Source: Arthrobacter sp. AZCC_0090
Lineage (GTDB): Bacteria > Actinomycetota > Actinomycetes > Actinomycetales > Micrococcaceae
DNA length: 64,000 bases
NCBI RefSeq assembly: GCF_014207375.1
Contig: NZ_JACHEE010000001.1
Span: 453,708 to 517,707 of the forward strand
Direction of reading: 5' to 3'
Under the pieces are notes generated by a model that did no database searches, had not been told where the DNA came from, and saw nothing but the letters and a program-made list of their open reading frames with translations. Both the position numbers and the translations under genes were made by a program. Of the stretch, positions 27,456-37,095 are shown one piece after another. Within the stretch, counting starts at the first letter, position 1. Each line of letters begins with the position of its first letter.

Positions 27456-27589
27456 AACGCGCAGCCGCATCGAGCCGCTCGGCCTGTTGCACACGACTTC
27501 ACCCTGACGCGCCACCCACGTGGACCTGCCGCGCGCGTTCCACCCAGCCGGACCTCTGTGCGGCTGATTGATTGAAGGACCCCAAAACC

Positions 27590-28195
27590 ATGAAGAAAAC
27601 CTTGACCATGACGGCCGCTGCCCTTGCCACCGCCATCGGCCTAGCTGGCTGCTCTGCCGGAAGCGGAAGTAGCAACATGCCAGGAATGAACCACGGAAGC
27701 GTGCCGGCGTCGTCGTCCGGTTCGGCGGTGGGCATTACCGGAGAGCACAATGCTGTGGACGCGGCGTTCGCCCGGATGATGATCCCCCACCATGCCCAGG
27801 CCGTTCAGATGAGCGACATGGTGCTCGCGAAGAAGGATATCCCGGCACCGGTGAATGCACTCGCTGGGAGGATCAAAGCAGCCCAAGGACCGGAGATCGA
27901 GAAGATGAGGGGCTGGCTCAAAGACTGGAACGAGCCCGCTGAGATGTCCGGCGAACACATGATGGACGGAATGATGGGTGACGATGACATGAAGACGCTC
28001 ATGGCTTCCCAAGGCCTCGAAGCAGCCAGACTGTTCCTGACCCAGATGATCGCCCATCACCAGGGGGCCGTGGTCATGGCACAGAAGGAAAGCAATGACG
28101 GCAAGAACACTGACGCACTGAAACTGGGCAAGGACATCGTCTCGGCACAGGAGGCCGAGATCAAGGAAATGAACGAACTCCTGGGAACCCTCTAG
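27590..28195 (+). CDS. DUF305 domain lipoprotein
   Basis: This 201-residue lipoprotein has a signal ending LAGC and a DUF305 four-helix domain with the two His motifs FARMMIPHHAQAVQMSDMVL and LTQMIAHHQGAVVMAQ, plus many Met residues. DUF305 proteins are ferritin-like and often linked to copper handling. I chose the ATG at 27590 with GAAGGA upstream; a TTG six codons earlier is an alternative. It follows the DUF6153-like gene by 134 bases, so the two may act together outside the membrane. Confidence 0.88.
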   Translation: MKKTLTMTAAALATAIGLAGCSAGSGSSNMPGMNHGSVPASSSGSAVGITGEHNAVDAAFARMMIPHHAQAVQMSDMVLAKKDIPAPVNALAGRIKAAQGPEIEKMRGWLKDWNEPAEMSGEHMMDGMMGDDDMKTLMASQGLEAARLFLTQMIAHHQGAVVMAQKESNDGKNTDALKLGKDIVSAQEAEIKEMNELLGTL

Positions 28196-28201
28196 TCAAG
28201 T

Positions 28202-28239
28202 GCACCGGTCCACCTGGGCTTCCCGGCGTGGACCGGTGC
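28202..28239. terminator. Bidirectional hairpin terminator
   Basis: Perfect 12-base arms (28202-28213 and 28228-28239) stand between the convergent DUF305 gene and the small minus-strand gene. There is no T-tract on either side. Confidence 0.65.
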
Positions 28240-28269
28240 CCTCGGCTGGAGTAACAGTATCCGTGCTGG

Positions 28270-28530
28270 TCAGGCCGTAACGTCTACGGAAGAGTCGTCC
28301 GCTGCGAAGACAGCTTCCGCCACGTCTTCCCGGAGGTGGTAGTCCCTGGCTTCGACCGGGTACAGGGAACCATTGACCACGTAATAACCACGGCCTTCCC
28401 CTGGGCCGCCAGCCGCGGAGTCTATGGCAGCTATCAGCTGTGGTTCCAAAGGCTGTTCGCTGCCGAGCTCCCGCAATCTAGCGAGGTCCTGGGCCTCCAG
28501 GCGACTGATCAAACCCGGAATATCGCACAT
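28270..28530 (-). CDS. Small hypothetical protein
   Basis: This 86-residue acidic protein starts MCDIPGLISRLEAQDLARL and contains GYYVVNGSLYPVEARDYHLR. I do not recognise a family. The start ATG is at 28530, with AAGGA eleven bases upstream, a rather long spacing. It is convergent with the DUF305 gene and shares its terminator. Confidence 0.5.
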   Translation of the reverse strand: MCDIPGLISRLEAQDLARLRELGSEQPLEPQLIAAIDSAAGGPGEGRGYYVVNGSLYPVEARDYHLREDVAEAVFAADDSSVDVTA

Positions 28531-28599
28531 CTAAAACACCGTCCTTTTCGGTCCGTAGGAAAGGTCCGCGCCGTCGCCCCAGCCGTAGGTGCATGCCAA

Positions 28600-28720
28600 G
28601 AACAGTAAGCCCGGGCATCGTGCGTGGCAAGGGCCAAATCAGGACCAGCCCACTGACTGGACACCACTTGCCCGGACTGGTGGTTTCATGCGGCGTTCTT
28701 GGTTCCGTCGCTTACTGTTC
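28600..28720. repeat. Paired 11-base inverted repeat upstream of PHP gene
   Basis: GAACAGTAAGC at 28600-28610 and its exact reverse complement at 28710-28720 bracket about 100 bases. It lies in the intergenic region between the small minus gene and the frameshifted PHP hydrolase. It may be a split operator or chance; no other function is visible. Confidence 0.3.
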
Positions 28721-28745
28721 AGTAGCTGTCGGCAACATCGAGGGA

Positions 28746-30308
28746 GTGACTTCACCATGCAAAGCCCACTCGGGCGACAATGTCTCTTTCTCCTCTACCC
28801 GGCGCGGCTTTCTGGCCGCCGCACTGACGGGCGCAGCTTTGACTCTCGCGCCGGTTTCGTTCGCGGCAGCCGCTACCGGGACCAGCAAGACCAAGACGAT
28901 CACCGGCCATCTGGACCCGGGTGCCGCAGACTTCGTGTATTTGCCGATCGAGGTGCCCGCGGGCGTCAATAAAATCAGCGTATCCTACACCTACAGCAAG
29001 CCCCAAGTGCCCTCTGGACTTCTCGGGAACGCCTGCGACATCGGAATCTTCGATGAGAAGGGAACTGACCTCGCCGGCAAGGGCTTCCGCGGCTGGTCGG
29101 GCGGTTTCCGCACCGAATTCAGCATCAGCGCCGGCGAGACGACACCCGGTTACCTGCCTGGACCCGTAGGAAAGGGAAGCTGGAACGTTGTCCTCGGACC
29201 GTACCAGGTGGCCGAACAGGGCCTTGACTACACCGTGAACGTCACGCTCGAGTATGGACCGGACGGGACGCCTTTCAAGCCCAGTACCCGCCGCAGCAGA
29301 TCGCCGGCCGCGGCGCAGCCTGGTACCGCGGCGATGCGCACCTGCACACGGTCTACTCCGATGGAAAGCGCACCCCCGAAGAGGTGGCAGCGGGCGCCCG
29401 CGCCGCGCGTCTCGACTTCATGATCTCGACGGACCACAACACCCCGGCGTCGCACGGCGTCTGGGGACCGCTCGCGGGCAACGACCTGCTCATCCTCACG
29501 GGTGAGGAAGTCACCACGCGCAACGGCCACTACCTCGCGCTCGGCTTGGAACCCGGCGAGTGGATCGACTGGCGCTACCGGGCCCGCGACAAGGGATTCG
29601 AGAAGGAAGCCCAGCGGATCCACGCCTCCGGCGGGATTGTTGTCCCGGCGCACCCGTACTGCCCGTACGTGGCCTGCCGCTGGAAGTTCGGGTATGACGA
29701 CGCCGATGCGGTTGAAGTGTGGACGGGCCCATGGACCGTGGACGACGAGTCCTCTGTCAACACGTGGGATTCGATGCTTGCCCACTCCGCGAGGACAGGT
29801 GGCCGCTGGCTCCCAGCCATGGGCAACAGCGACGCCCACAGCTTCCCGCAGGTCATCGGCTTCCCCCACAACGTGGTCAACGCCACGTCTTTGTCCCGCG
29901 ATGCCCTGCTGGACGGCATCCGCAACGGCCGGAACTGGATCGCCGAGTCGGCTGACGTCTCGGTGGACTTCACGGTGACATCCGGAGGCAAGAGCGCGAC
30001 GGTCGGTGATCGTCTCAACGTCGCGGCAGACGCTCCCGTCACGGTGACGGCGAAGATCGCCGGCGTGCCGAACGGTGTCGTTCGCTTCATCACGGATGAA
30101 GGGCAAACCCAGCAGGTCACGCTTCCCGCAGGGGGCCAGGGAACGAGCACGTGGCTCACTACCCCGCAGCTCGCGGCGTACGTGCGCGTCGAGGTCCGGC
30201 ATCCAAAGACCCGACGGCACCTCGGGCAGCGGTACCGAGATGGGAACGAACCTCCCGCTCGGCCCCATGGCAGCGTTGACCAACCCGATTTTCCTCGGCG
30301 CCAGCTAA
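28746..30308 (+). pseudogene. CehA/McbA-family PHP metallohydrolase with two frameshifts
   Basis: The gene encodes a Tat-exported PHP-domain metallo-hydrolase of the CehA/McbA type, but in three pieces. The first reading frame covers a twin-arginine signal (TRRGFLAAALTGAAL) and an N-terminal domain to about 29280. There, AAGCCCAG seems to have lost one C (expected Lys-Pro-Gln-Tyr), and the second frame then supplies the PHP motifs DAHLHTVYSDGK, STDHNT, VVPAHPY and GNSDAHS. Near 30205-30215 an extra base shifts back to the first frame for the C-terminus ending NPIFLGAS. All metal ligands are intact, so sequencing error is possible. The start is unclear: GTG at 28746 is used but its binding site is too close. 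Confidence 0.75.
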
Positions 30309-30315
30309 CTGGTCC

Positions 30316-30363
30316 GGTGAGGGAGGCCCTGCCAGTACCCCTACCAGCAGGGACTCCCTCACC
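30316..30363 (+). terminator. Hairpin terminator after PHP gene
   Basis: Arms GGTGAGGGAG (30316-30325) and CTCCCTCACC (30354-30363), extended inward by GCCCTGC/GCAGGG with a one-base bulge, form a strong stem just after the stop codon. It separates the PHP gene from the alcohol dehydrogenase gene. No clear T-tract follows. Confidence 0.65.
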
Positions 30364-30420
30364 TCGGAAATCTCCTGTTGGATGGATAGTGCCAATCCTC
30401 CGTCCACCAACAGGAGAAAC

Positions 30421-31464
30421 ATGCTTACCGTGAACGCTTACGCCGCCCCGTCCGCGAGCGAAGCCCTCATCCCGACCACCCTTGAGCGCCGCGATGTCGG
30501 CGCCCACGACGTGCTGATCGAGATCAAGTACGCAGGCATCTGCCATTCAGACATCCACACAGTCCGCGGCGACTGGGGACCACAGTCCTACCCGCTAGCC
30601 CCCGGCCACGAAATCGCCGGAATTGTCACTGAAATCGGCCCCGAAGTCACCCGGCATAAAGTCGGCGACAGGGTAGGCGTGGGCTGCATGGTCAACTCCT
30701 GCGGCGAATGCGAAAACTGCCGCAAGGGCGAGGAGCAGTATTGCCTGAAAGGCATGACCGGGACCTACGGCGCCGTCGACCGCGATGGCACCATCACCCA
30801 GGGCGGATACTCCACCCACGTCGTCGTGGCCGAGGACTTCGTCGTACGGATCCCCGAAGGAATAGCGCTCGACGCCGCCGCTCCCCTGCTGTGCGCAGGC
30901 ATCACCACCTATTCGCCGCTTCGGCACTGGGGTGCCGCTCCCGGTAAGAGGGTCGCCGTCGTCGGACTCGGCGGGCTAGGCCATATGGCCGTCAAGCTGG
31001 CGCACGCCATGGGCGCCGAAGTCACGGTGCTGTCCCAGTCGCTGAAGAAGATGGAAGACGGCCTGCGCTTGGGCGCAGACCACTACTTCGCCACGAGCGA
31101 CCCTGTGACGTTTGAAGAGCTCGCGGGAACTTTCGACCTGATCATCAACACCGTCAGCGCCCCGATCGACATCAGCTCCTACCTTCAGTTACTGAGCCTC
31201 GACGGCGCCCTGGTAAACGTGGGCGCACCGGCAGAGCCGCTCCCTGTCAACGTGTTCTCGCTCATCACCGGACGGCGATCCTTCGCCGGATCTGCGATCG
31301 GCGGCATCCGTGAGACCCAGGAAATGCTCGACTTCTGCGCCGAACATGGACTTGGTGCCGAAATCGAGGTCATTCCGGCAGACAAGATCAACGACGCCTA
31401 CGAGCGCGTGCTCGCGTCCGACGTGCGGTACCGCTTCGTCATCGATACGTCCACACTGGGCTAG
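30421..31464 (+). CDS. NAD(P)-dependent zinc alcohol dehydrogenase
   Basis: This 347-residue medium-chain dehydrogenase resembles the YahK/cinnamyl-alcohol type. The catalytic zinc Cys is in [15 protein letters not shown] and the zinc His-Glu in GHEIAG. The structural zinc Cys cluster is [15 protein letters not shown], and the dinucleotide motif is [23 protein letters not shown] stands just before the ATG. It is probably an aldehyde reductase or primary alcohol dehydrogenase. It stands alone after a terminator. Confidence 0.93.
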   Translation: MLTVNAYAAPSASEALIPTTLERRDVGAHDVLIEIKYAGICHSDIHTVRGDWGPQSYPLAPGHEIAGIVTEIGPEVTRHKVGDRVGVGCMVNSCGECENCRKGEEQYCLKGMTGTYGAVDRDGTITQGGYSTHVVVAEDFVVRIPEGIALDAAAPLLCAGITTYSPLRHWGAAPGKRVAVVGLGGLGHMAVKLAHAMGAEVTVLSQSLKKMEDGLRLGADHYFATSDPVTFEELAGTFDLIINTVSAPIDISSYLQLLSLDGALVNVGAPAEPLPVNVFSLITGRRSFAGSAIGGIRETQEMLDFCAEHGLGAEIEVIPADKINDAYERVLASDVRYRFVIDTSTLG

Positions 31465-31623
31465 ACGGGAACGAGTGGAGTACACCACCAAAAGTCCCTG
31501 CGGGGCGCTTGCACAGTGGCTCCGGCCGCGGGCTTGCGTCCCGCGGGGACGTTCTGCTGTCGGCGTGGCTCCCTTGGCGGCAAGACTCCGCACCAACGAT
31601 GATGTCCCCATGAAGGCAACACT

Positions 31624-32220
31624 ATGAACAAGAACCGGCTTGAGGCATTCAGCGACGGCGTCCTAGCCATCATCATCACCATCATGGTGCTTGAACTGCG
31701 CGTTCCTCCGGAACCGACGTGGAATGGCCTTCTCAGCGTCATCCCGACATTCCTCAGCTACCTGCTCAGCTTCGTCTACGTGGGGATCTACTGGAACAAC
31801 CACCATCACATGATCCAGCTGGCCAACCGGGTCAACGGCGCTATCCTATGGGCAAATCTTCACCTTTTGTTCTGGCTCTCGCTCTTCCCGTTCAGCACGC
31901 GCTGGATGGATGAATCGGGCTTTGCGGAGGTCCCTGTGCTGGCCTACGGGTTCAACCTCCTCTGCGCTGCGATTGCCTACTACGTCCTGCAGCAGGCATT
32001 GATTCGTCAGCAAGGGCGGCAAGGTGCGCTCGCCCAGGCGGTAGGCCGGGACTGGAAGGGGAAGACGTCCCCCCTCATCTATCTTACAGGTCTTGGCCTC
32101 TGCTTCGCTGGGCCCCTGCTGGCAGTCGCTGCGTACACTGTGGTAGCGCTGATCTGGCTCGTTCCCGACCGACGGGTGGAGCGCTTTGTCACCCGCGCAC
32201 ACCAGGAACGCCTGGGGTAG
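31624..32220 (+). CDS. TMEM175-family (DUF1211) potassium channel-like protein
   Basis: This 198-residue membrane protein has the diagnostic first helix RLEAFSDGVLAIIITIMVLEL, with the FSDG motif at the channel pore entrance, and five further helices. Bacterial TMEM175 proteins form tetrameric potassium-permeable channels. A 160-base upstream region contains a GC-rich stem (31494-31550) that could end transcription of the dehydrogenase gene. It is convergent with the GNAT gene. Confidence 0.9.
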   Translation: MNKNRLEAFSDGVLAIIITIMVLELRVPPEPTWNGLLSVIPTFLSYLLSFVYVGIYWNNHHHMIQLANRVNGAILWANLHLLFWLSLFPFSTRWMDESGFAEVPVLAYGFNLLCAAIAYYVLQQALIRQQGRQGALAQAVGRDWKGKTSPLIYLTGLGLCFAGPLLAVAAYTVVALIWLVPDRRVERFVTRAHQERLG

Positions 32221-32248
32221 CGCGAGCCAGAGTCAGCCAGGAAGCACT

Positions 32249-32767
32249 TCAGACCTTCCGTGAGCGGCGCTCCAACAGAAGGGTGTCGCGCCACTGGCCA
32301 GCCAGCGGACCGGCACTCATGCGTGCAATGCGTTCGCGTCGGCCAACGATAGTGAAGCCGTTCGCTTGGTGAAGGCGGATGCTCGCCTGGTTTTCGGGGA
32401 AAATGCTGGATTGGATGGTCCAGATACCATTTTCTTCCGTGGACGCGGCCAGCGCCTGCAAGAGCAGGCTTCCGACGCCCCGTCCGCGCGCAGACTCGGC
32501 CACATAGACGGAGTGTTCGACGACGCCGGCATAAGCCTGGCGCGCCGACACCGCGGAAACGGCCGTCCACCCCAACACGTGACCGGAGACTTCGGCAACG
32601 AAGCGGTGATCCGGGAGGCGGCTCGCATTGAATTGTTCCCACTCGGGAACAGCTGCTTCAAAGGTGGCCTGCCCGGTCTCAATACCCTCGGCAAAAATCG
32701 CACGGACCTCGGGCCAATCTTCAGGACTCATGGGCCGGACCAGGACGGCTCCAGCTTCGCTAAACAT
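32249..32767 (-). CDS. GNAT N-acetyltransferase, phosphinothricin-acetyltransferase-like
   Basis: This 172-residue protein matches the PAT/MnaT group: VRPMSPEDWPEVRAIFAEGI, a central HSVYVAESARGRGVGSLLL with the acetyl-CoA P-loop (RGRGVGS), and FPENQASIRLHQANGFTIVG. Members acetylate phosphinothricin, methionine sulfone or similar amino acids. The ATG at 32767 is used, and an in-frame Met lies 12 codons on. It is divergent from trxB. Confidence 0.9.
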   Translation of the reverse strand: MFSEAGAVLVRPMSPEDWPEVRAIFAEGIETGQATFEAAVPEWEQFNASRLPDHRFVAEVSGHVLGWTAVSAVSARQAYAGVVEHSVYVAESARGRGVGSLLLQALAASTEENGIWTIQSSIFPENQASIRLHQANGFTIVGRRERIARMSAGPLAGQWRDTLLLERRSRKV

Positions 32768-32833
32768 TCACCCATTATGCACTTTGGATTGGCGAGCCCT
32801 TGATTGAAGTCCTCGTCCTTGTTGCACTTGTCT

Positions 32834-33811
32834 ATGAGCAAAGAGCAGCTGATCATCATCGGATCCGGCCCTGCCGGTTACACCGCGGCAATTTACGCGG
32901 CTCGCGCCGGATTGAACCCCTTGGTGCTGGCCGGATCAGTCACCGCCGGCGGCGCGCTGATGAACACGACCGAGGTGGAGAATTTCCCCGGCTTCCCCGC
33001 CGGCGTCCAAGGCCCCGAACTGATGGAAGGACTGCAGGAGCAGGCCGAGCGGTTCGGCGCCAAGATAGTGTTCGACGACGTCACTGAAGTCGAGCTGGCC
33101 GGGCACCTCAAGCGGGTGGTCACCGGGACAGGCGATACCCCCAAGGCACCGGCCGTGATCCTCGCGACCGGCTCCGCCTACAAGGAACTCGGCTTACCGG
33201 AGGAGAAGAAGCTCAGCGGGCACGGCGTCTCTTGGTGTGCCACCTGCGATGGCTTCTTCTTCCGCGAGCAGGAGATTGTCGTAGTGGGCGGCGGCGACTC
33301 GGCCATGGAAGAAGCAACGTTCCTGACCCGGTTCGCGAAGACTGTCACGGTGGTGGTCCGCAGGGAGGAGCTCCGAGCCTCACGGATCATGGCCCAGCGG
33401 GCCAAAGACAATCCGAAAATCCGCTTCGCGTGGAACTCGGCCATCACCGCCATCCACGGTGACGCCAAGGTCACGGGCGTGACCCTGACAGACACACGCA
33501 CCGGTAAAACGCGCGAACATGCAGCAACGGGCATATTCGTCGCCATTGGACATGTCCCACGGACGGACCTTGTTGCCGGTCAGTTAGATCTCGACGCCGA
33601 GGGCTACATCAAGGTTGAGTCCCCTACCACCGTGACCAATCTCTCCGGAGTCTTCGCGTGCGGTGACGCAGTAGACCACCGCTACCGCCAAGCCATCACG
33701 GCCGCGGGCACAGGCTGCGCCGCCGCCTTGGATGCCGAGCGGTACCTCGCCGCACTGGAGGATGCTGACAGCATCGCCACCGCTTTGGTCGAAGAACCTA
33801 CCCACACCTGA
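32834..33811 (+). CDS. trxB: Thioredoxin reductase
   Basis: This 325-residue flavoenzyme has the FAD motif [20 protein letters not shown], the redox-active CATC in [11 protein letters not shown] and the NADPH motif [15 protein letters not shown], with [21 protein letters not shown] near the end. It reduces thioredoxin, and in actinobacteria also supports mycoredoxin-linked systems. No Shine-Dalgarno sequence stands before the ATG. No thioredoxin gene is adjacent. It probably stands alone or before mntH, whose promoter region has its own metal-type operator. Confidence 0.94.
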   Translation: MSKEQLIIIGSGPAGYTAAIYAARAGLNPLVLAGSVTAGGALMNTTEVENFPGFPAGVQGPELMEGLQEQAERFGAKIVFDDVTEVELAGHLKRVVTGTGDTPKAPAVILATGSAYKELGLPEEKKLSGHGVSWCATCDGFFFREQEIVVVGGGDSAMEEATFLTRFAKTVTVVVRREELRASRIMAQRAKDNPKIRFAWNSAITAIHGDAKVTGVTLTDTRTGKTREHAATGIFVAIGHVPRTDLVAGQLDLDAEGYIKVESPTTVTNLSGVFACGDAVDHRYRQAITAAGTGCAAALDAERYLAALEDADSIATALVEEPTHT

Positions 33812-33863
33812 ACTCACCCTGCTGGGCAGAGAGCATTTATCAAGCCACCCCTAAAAACTACTT

Positions 33864-33877
33864 TTCGGTATGCCTAA
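33864..33877. promoter_or_regulatory. Candidate DtxR/MntR-type operator upstream of mntH
   Basis: TTCGGTATGCCTAA is an imperfect 14-base palindrome resembling DtxR/IdeR/MntR-type boxes (TTAGG...CCTAA). It lies about 50 bases before the mntH ATG. Manganese repression by an MntR would be expected for this transporter, but no regulator gene is nearby. Confidence 0.4.
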
Positions 33878-33924
33878 CTTAACGGTATCCTCAACATGTT
33901 CGTATCCCCGATGTTGAGGAACCC

Positions 33925-35175
33925 ATGGCTACCACTATTGCGGTGCAACCGGAGAGCAAGCCCCGGTGGCGGTCCCGGCTCCTTTTGTTGGGGCCGGCTT
34001 TCGTCGCGGCGATCGCCTACGTGGATCCGGGAAACGTCGCGGCAAATCTGACCGCAGGGGCGAACTACGGCTATTTGCTCGTCTGGGTCTTGGTTGCGGC
34101 AAACATCATGGCTGTCCTGGTGCAATACCAGTCGGCGAAACTCGGCCTCGCCACGGGCCACAGCCTTCCCGAACTTCTCGGAAAGCGATTGGGAACACAC
34201 CGCCGCAGGCTGTATTGGGTCCAGGCAGAAGTCGTTGCCGGGGCCACAGACATGGCTGAAGTCATCGGTGGAGCCGTCGCCCTCAACCTCCTCTTTGGAC
34301 TGCCGCTCCTCATGGGCGGGATCATTATCGGGCTGGCATCCATGATGCTCCTGGCGCTGCAATCATCGCGGGGCCAAAAATCCTTCGAATATGCCATCAT
34401 GATGCTTTTGGCAGTCATCGCGGTCGGTTTCGTTTCGGGGCTTTTCGTCAGTCCGCCGGAGACCGGAGGCGTCTTGGCAGGATTGGTGCCGCGTTTCGAA
34501 GGCACGGACACCGTTCTCCTCGCTGCAAGCATGCTCGGCGCCACCGTCATGCCGCACGCCATCTACCTGCATTCGGCCCTAGCCCGTGACAGGCACGGCT
34601 TCTCGGAAGATCCGGCGGTGCGGACAAAACTCATCAGGGCAACCCGGGTGGATGTCGCAGGCGCATTGATGCTGGCCGGGGTTGTGAACATTGCCATGCT
34701 CCTTCTGGCCGCCTCCAGCCTGCGGGGAGTCGAAGGTACGGACACCATCGCAGGGGCACATGCCGCAGTCACTTCGGCACTTGGTCCAATTATCGGCGTA
34801 GCCTTCGGCGTCGGCCTGCTGGCCTCGGGCCTGGCCTCAACGTCCGTTGGATGCTACGCAGGAGCAACGGTCATGGGCGGCCTCCTCAAGATCCGTGTGC
34901 CACTCCTGATCCGCCGTGTGGTCACATTGATCCCGGCCTTGATCATTCTCGGAGCAGGAATAGAACCCACCTTGGCACTCGTCTTGAGCCAGGTCCTGCT
35001 CAGCTTCGGCATTCCTTTCGCCTTGATTCCGTTGATCCGGCTCACGGGAAAGCGCGAGGTCATGGGCATCCACACGGATTCAACGGCATTGAAGATTGCA
35101 GGGTGGACCAGCGCGGCACTCATTGTCGGCCTCAACTGTGTCCTCATCGTCCTGACAATCACAGGGAAGTCCTAG
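33925..35175 (+). CDS. mntH: Nramp-family divalent metal transporter
   Basis: This 416-residue Nramp transporter imports Mn2+ (and Fe2+) with protons. Helix 1 has the metal-binding DPGN (YVDPGNVAANLTAGANYG) and helix 6 has the matching MPH (GATVMPHAIYLHSA). Eleven helices fit the family. The ATG follows GAGGAACCC. A DtxR/MntR-like palindrome lies upstream, supporting manganese control. The next gene, an APC permease, starts 87 bases after the stop with its own binding site and may be separate. Confidence 0.95.
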   Translation: MATTIAVQPESKPRWRSRLLLLGPAFVAAIAYVDPGNVAANLTAGANYGYLLVWVLVAANIMAVLVQYQSAKLGLATGHSLPELLGKRLGTHRRRLYWVQAEVVAGATDMAEVIGGAVALNLLFGLPLLMGGIIIGLASMMLLALQSSRGQKSFEYAIMMLLAVIAVGFVSGLFVSPPETGGVLAGLVPRFEGTDTVLLAASMLGATVMPHAIYLHSALARDRHGFSEDPAVRTKLIRATRVDVAGALMLAGVVNIAMLLLAASSLRGVEGTDTIAGAHAAVTSALGPIIGVAFGVGLLASGLASTSVGCYAGATVMGGLLKIRVPLLIRRVVTLIPALIILGAGIEPTLALVLSQVLLSFGIPFALIPLIRLTGKREVMGIHTDSTALKIAGWTSAALIVGLNCVLIVLTITGKS

Positions 35176-35262
35176 GCGCTCCAGGCAGCCCCGAACACGC
35201 CACGCACTTCGGAGAGGACCCCCCGGACTTAGGCTGGGTCTGAGCGCTGAAGGAGAACCCCC

Positions 35263-36510
35263 ATGAGCAACACCCCGGCCCTGGCCCGTCGGCTGGGTAC
35301 CTTTGACGCGGTGGTGATCGGGCTGGGCTCCATGATTGGCGCCGGCGTGTTCGCAGCCTTCACCCCGGCCGCGTCCGCCGCAGGATCAGGACTGCTGATC
35401 GGGCTAGTCGTCGCGGCCGCCGTGGCATTCTGCAACGCGACGTCTTCCGCCCAGCTCGCCGCCGCATATCCCACATCGGGCGGAACCTACATTTACGGTC
35501 GCGAACGGCTCGGACCATGGTCCGGATACCTCGCCGGATGGGGCTTCGTGATCGGTAAAACCGCCAGTGCCGCGGCCATGGCAATGACCTTCGCTGCCTA
35601 TGCCGCCCCAGCGGGGTGGGAACGGCCCGTGGCGATCGCCGCCGTCGTCGTCCTCGCCGCCGTGAACTATCACGGGGTGACGCGCACGGCCGTCCTGACC
35701 CGCATCCTGGTTCTCGGAGTGCTGGCGGCTCTCGCCATTGCCGTGGCAGCCTGCTGGGGCGGCTCTGCTCCCTCGCCAGCCAACATCTCCGGGGACGGTT
35801 TGCTGGCACATGGCTGGTACGGGATCCTCCAATCCGCAGGGTTGCTGTTCTTCGCGTTCGCCGGCTACGCGAGGATCGCGACCATGGGGGAGGAAGTCCG
35901 CGACCCCCTACGCTCGATCCCGCGCGCAATCGGGATCGCGTTGGGCATCACAGTCATCCTCTACGCTGTCATTGCGATGACCCTTCTTGCGGCCCTCGGT
36001 CCGGACGGCGTGGCAGGCACACCAACACCGCTCGACGCCGCTGTCGGAAACGGGACCTTGTCTTGGGCCGTCCCCGTGGTCCGCGTGGGAGCCGCCGTCG
36101 CCTCCCTGGGCGCCTTGCTGGCACTCATCGCCGGATTGGGTCGGACCACCCTGGCCATGGCCCGGCACCATGATCTGCCGCATTGGCTCGCCGCCGTCCA
36201 TCCGCGCTATCGCGTCCCGCATAGGGCGGAAGTCGCGCTGGCCGCAGTGATCTGCCTGATTGTCGCCGTCGCCGATGTGCGCAATGCGATCGGCTTCTCC
36301 TCGTTCGGCGTCCTCATCTACTATTTGGTTGCCAACATTGCCGCGTTCACCCAGCCGGCCGCAGACCGCCGCTATCCCAAAGCACTCCAAGTGTTCGGGG
36401 CCTTGGCCTGCGTGATTCTGGTGGCTACGCTCCCTCCGCTATCGGCTGGACTGGGGGTCCTCATGTTCGCAATAGGCATCGGCCTGCGCCTGGTCAGGCT
36501 GAATCGATAG
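35263..36510 (+). CDS. APC family amino acid permease
   Basis: This 415-residue permease has the first helix VVIGLGSMIGAGVFAAF, with the conserved G-S-M-I-G-A-G break that binds the amino acid carboxylate, and LLFFAFAGYARIATMGEEVRDP in helix 6. Twelve helices are expected. GAAGGAG precedes the ATG. The substrate is probably an amino acid or amine; which one cannot be told. A hairpin follows the stop. Confidence 0.92.
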   Translation: MSNTPALARRLGTFDAVVIGLGSMIGAGVFAAFTPAASAAGSGLLIGLVVAAAVAFCNATSSAQLAAAYPTSGGTYIYGRERLGPWSGYLAGWGFVIGKTASAAAMAMTFAAYAAPAGWERPVAIAAVVVLAAVNYHGVTRTAVLTRILVLGVLAALAIAVAACWGGSAPSPANISGDGLLAHGWYGILQSAGLLFFAFAGYARIATMGEEVRDPLRSIPRAIGIALGITVILYAVIAMTLLAALGPDGVAGTPTPLDAAVGNGTLSWAVPVVRVGAAVASLGALLALIAGLGRTTLAMARHHDLPHWLAAVHPRYRVPHRAEVALAAVICLIVAVADVRNAIGFSSFGVLIYYLVANIAAFTQPAADRRYPKALQVFGALACVILVATLPPLSAGLGVLMFAIGIGLRLVRLNR

Positions 36511-36522
36511 GGTCCTGGCCTT

Positions 36523-36576
36523 CCAGCCTGCAAGGGAGGCACTGCCGGTACCTGAATCAGCAAGTCTCCCGGCTGG
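36523..36576 (+). terminator. Possible hairpin terminator
   Basis: CCAGCC (36523-36528) pairs with GGCTGG (36571-36576), and an inner GGGAG pairs with CTCCC, with a bulge and a long loop. It lies 13 bases past the permease stop. No T-tract is present. Confidence 0.45.
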
Positions 36577-36685
36577 TCAGGGAGGATTTTGGCCGTAGGC
36601 CAGATCAGAACCGGCCGACGGCAAAGCTCTGACAAAACCCGAATCAGGGGTGGACGGCGGGAGTCGCACAGAGCAGGATTGAGCC

Positions 36686-37075
36686 ATGAGCATCCATGAG
36701 GCACTTCTGAAGCAGGCCAGCATTACCGCCACGGAAGCCACGCTCGTGGCGAAGTTCGAGATCGAGGGCAACATCCCTGGTTCCGGCGCCTTTGTTGTGG
36801 GCCTGGTCGCGGCGACTCCGGACTATTCCTCTCAACGAAGACTGGGTATCGAGTTCATGAACGGGGAGGCGATTGCCTTCTTCTCCTTTAACCACGACCA
36901 AAGCGCCGAAGAGAACTACGACCTCAAGGGTGTTGAGCACTCGGGGAACACCATCACGGGCCATTTCCCTCTCTCGGCAATCAACGGCCTTGGCAAGGGA
37001 CATGTGATGACTGCGTTCAGCGAAGCTGACGGCCGCGAGTTCCAGTCCGGCGTCGCCGTCGAAGAGTCGCTTTAG
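36686..37075 (+). CDS. Hypothetical protein (129 residues)
   Basis: No family is recognised. The soluble product starts MSIHEALLKQASITATEATLVAKFEIEG in the sequence, with a beta-rich pattern including GIEFMNGEAIAFFSF and GVEHSGNTITGHFPLS. There is no signal peptide or Cys. It precedes the VOC gene by 20 bases and may be co-transcribed with it. Confidence 0.65.
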   Translation: MSIHEALLKQASITATEATLVAKFEIEGNIPGSGAFVVGLVAATPDYSSQRRLGIEFMNGEAIAFFSFNHDQSAEENYDLKGVEHSGNTITGHFPLSAINGLGKGHVMTAFSEADGREFQSGVAVEESL

Positions 37076-37095
37076 GACCGGACACTTACGGTCCC

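Noticed and set aside
31494..31550. GC-rich hairpin before the TMEM175 gene as a riboswitch
   Set aside because: Only a simple stem with a mismatch is seen and no conserved riboswitch core; at most a weak terminator.
32790..32836. Leaderless promoter for trxB
   Set aside because: There is no Shine-Dalgarno, but no convincing -10 box lies at the right distance either.
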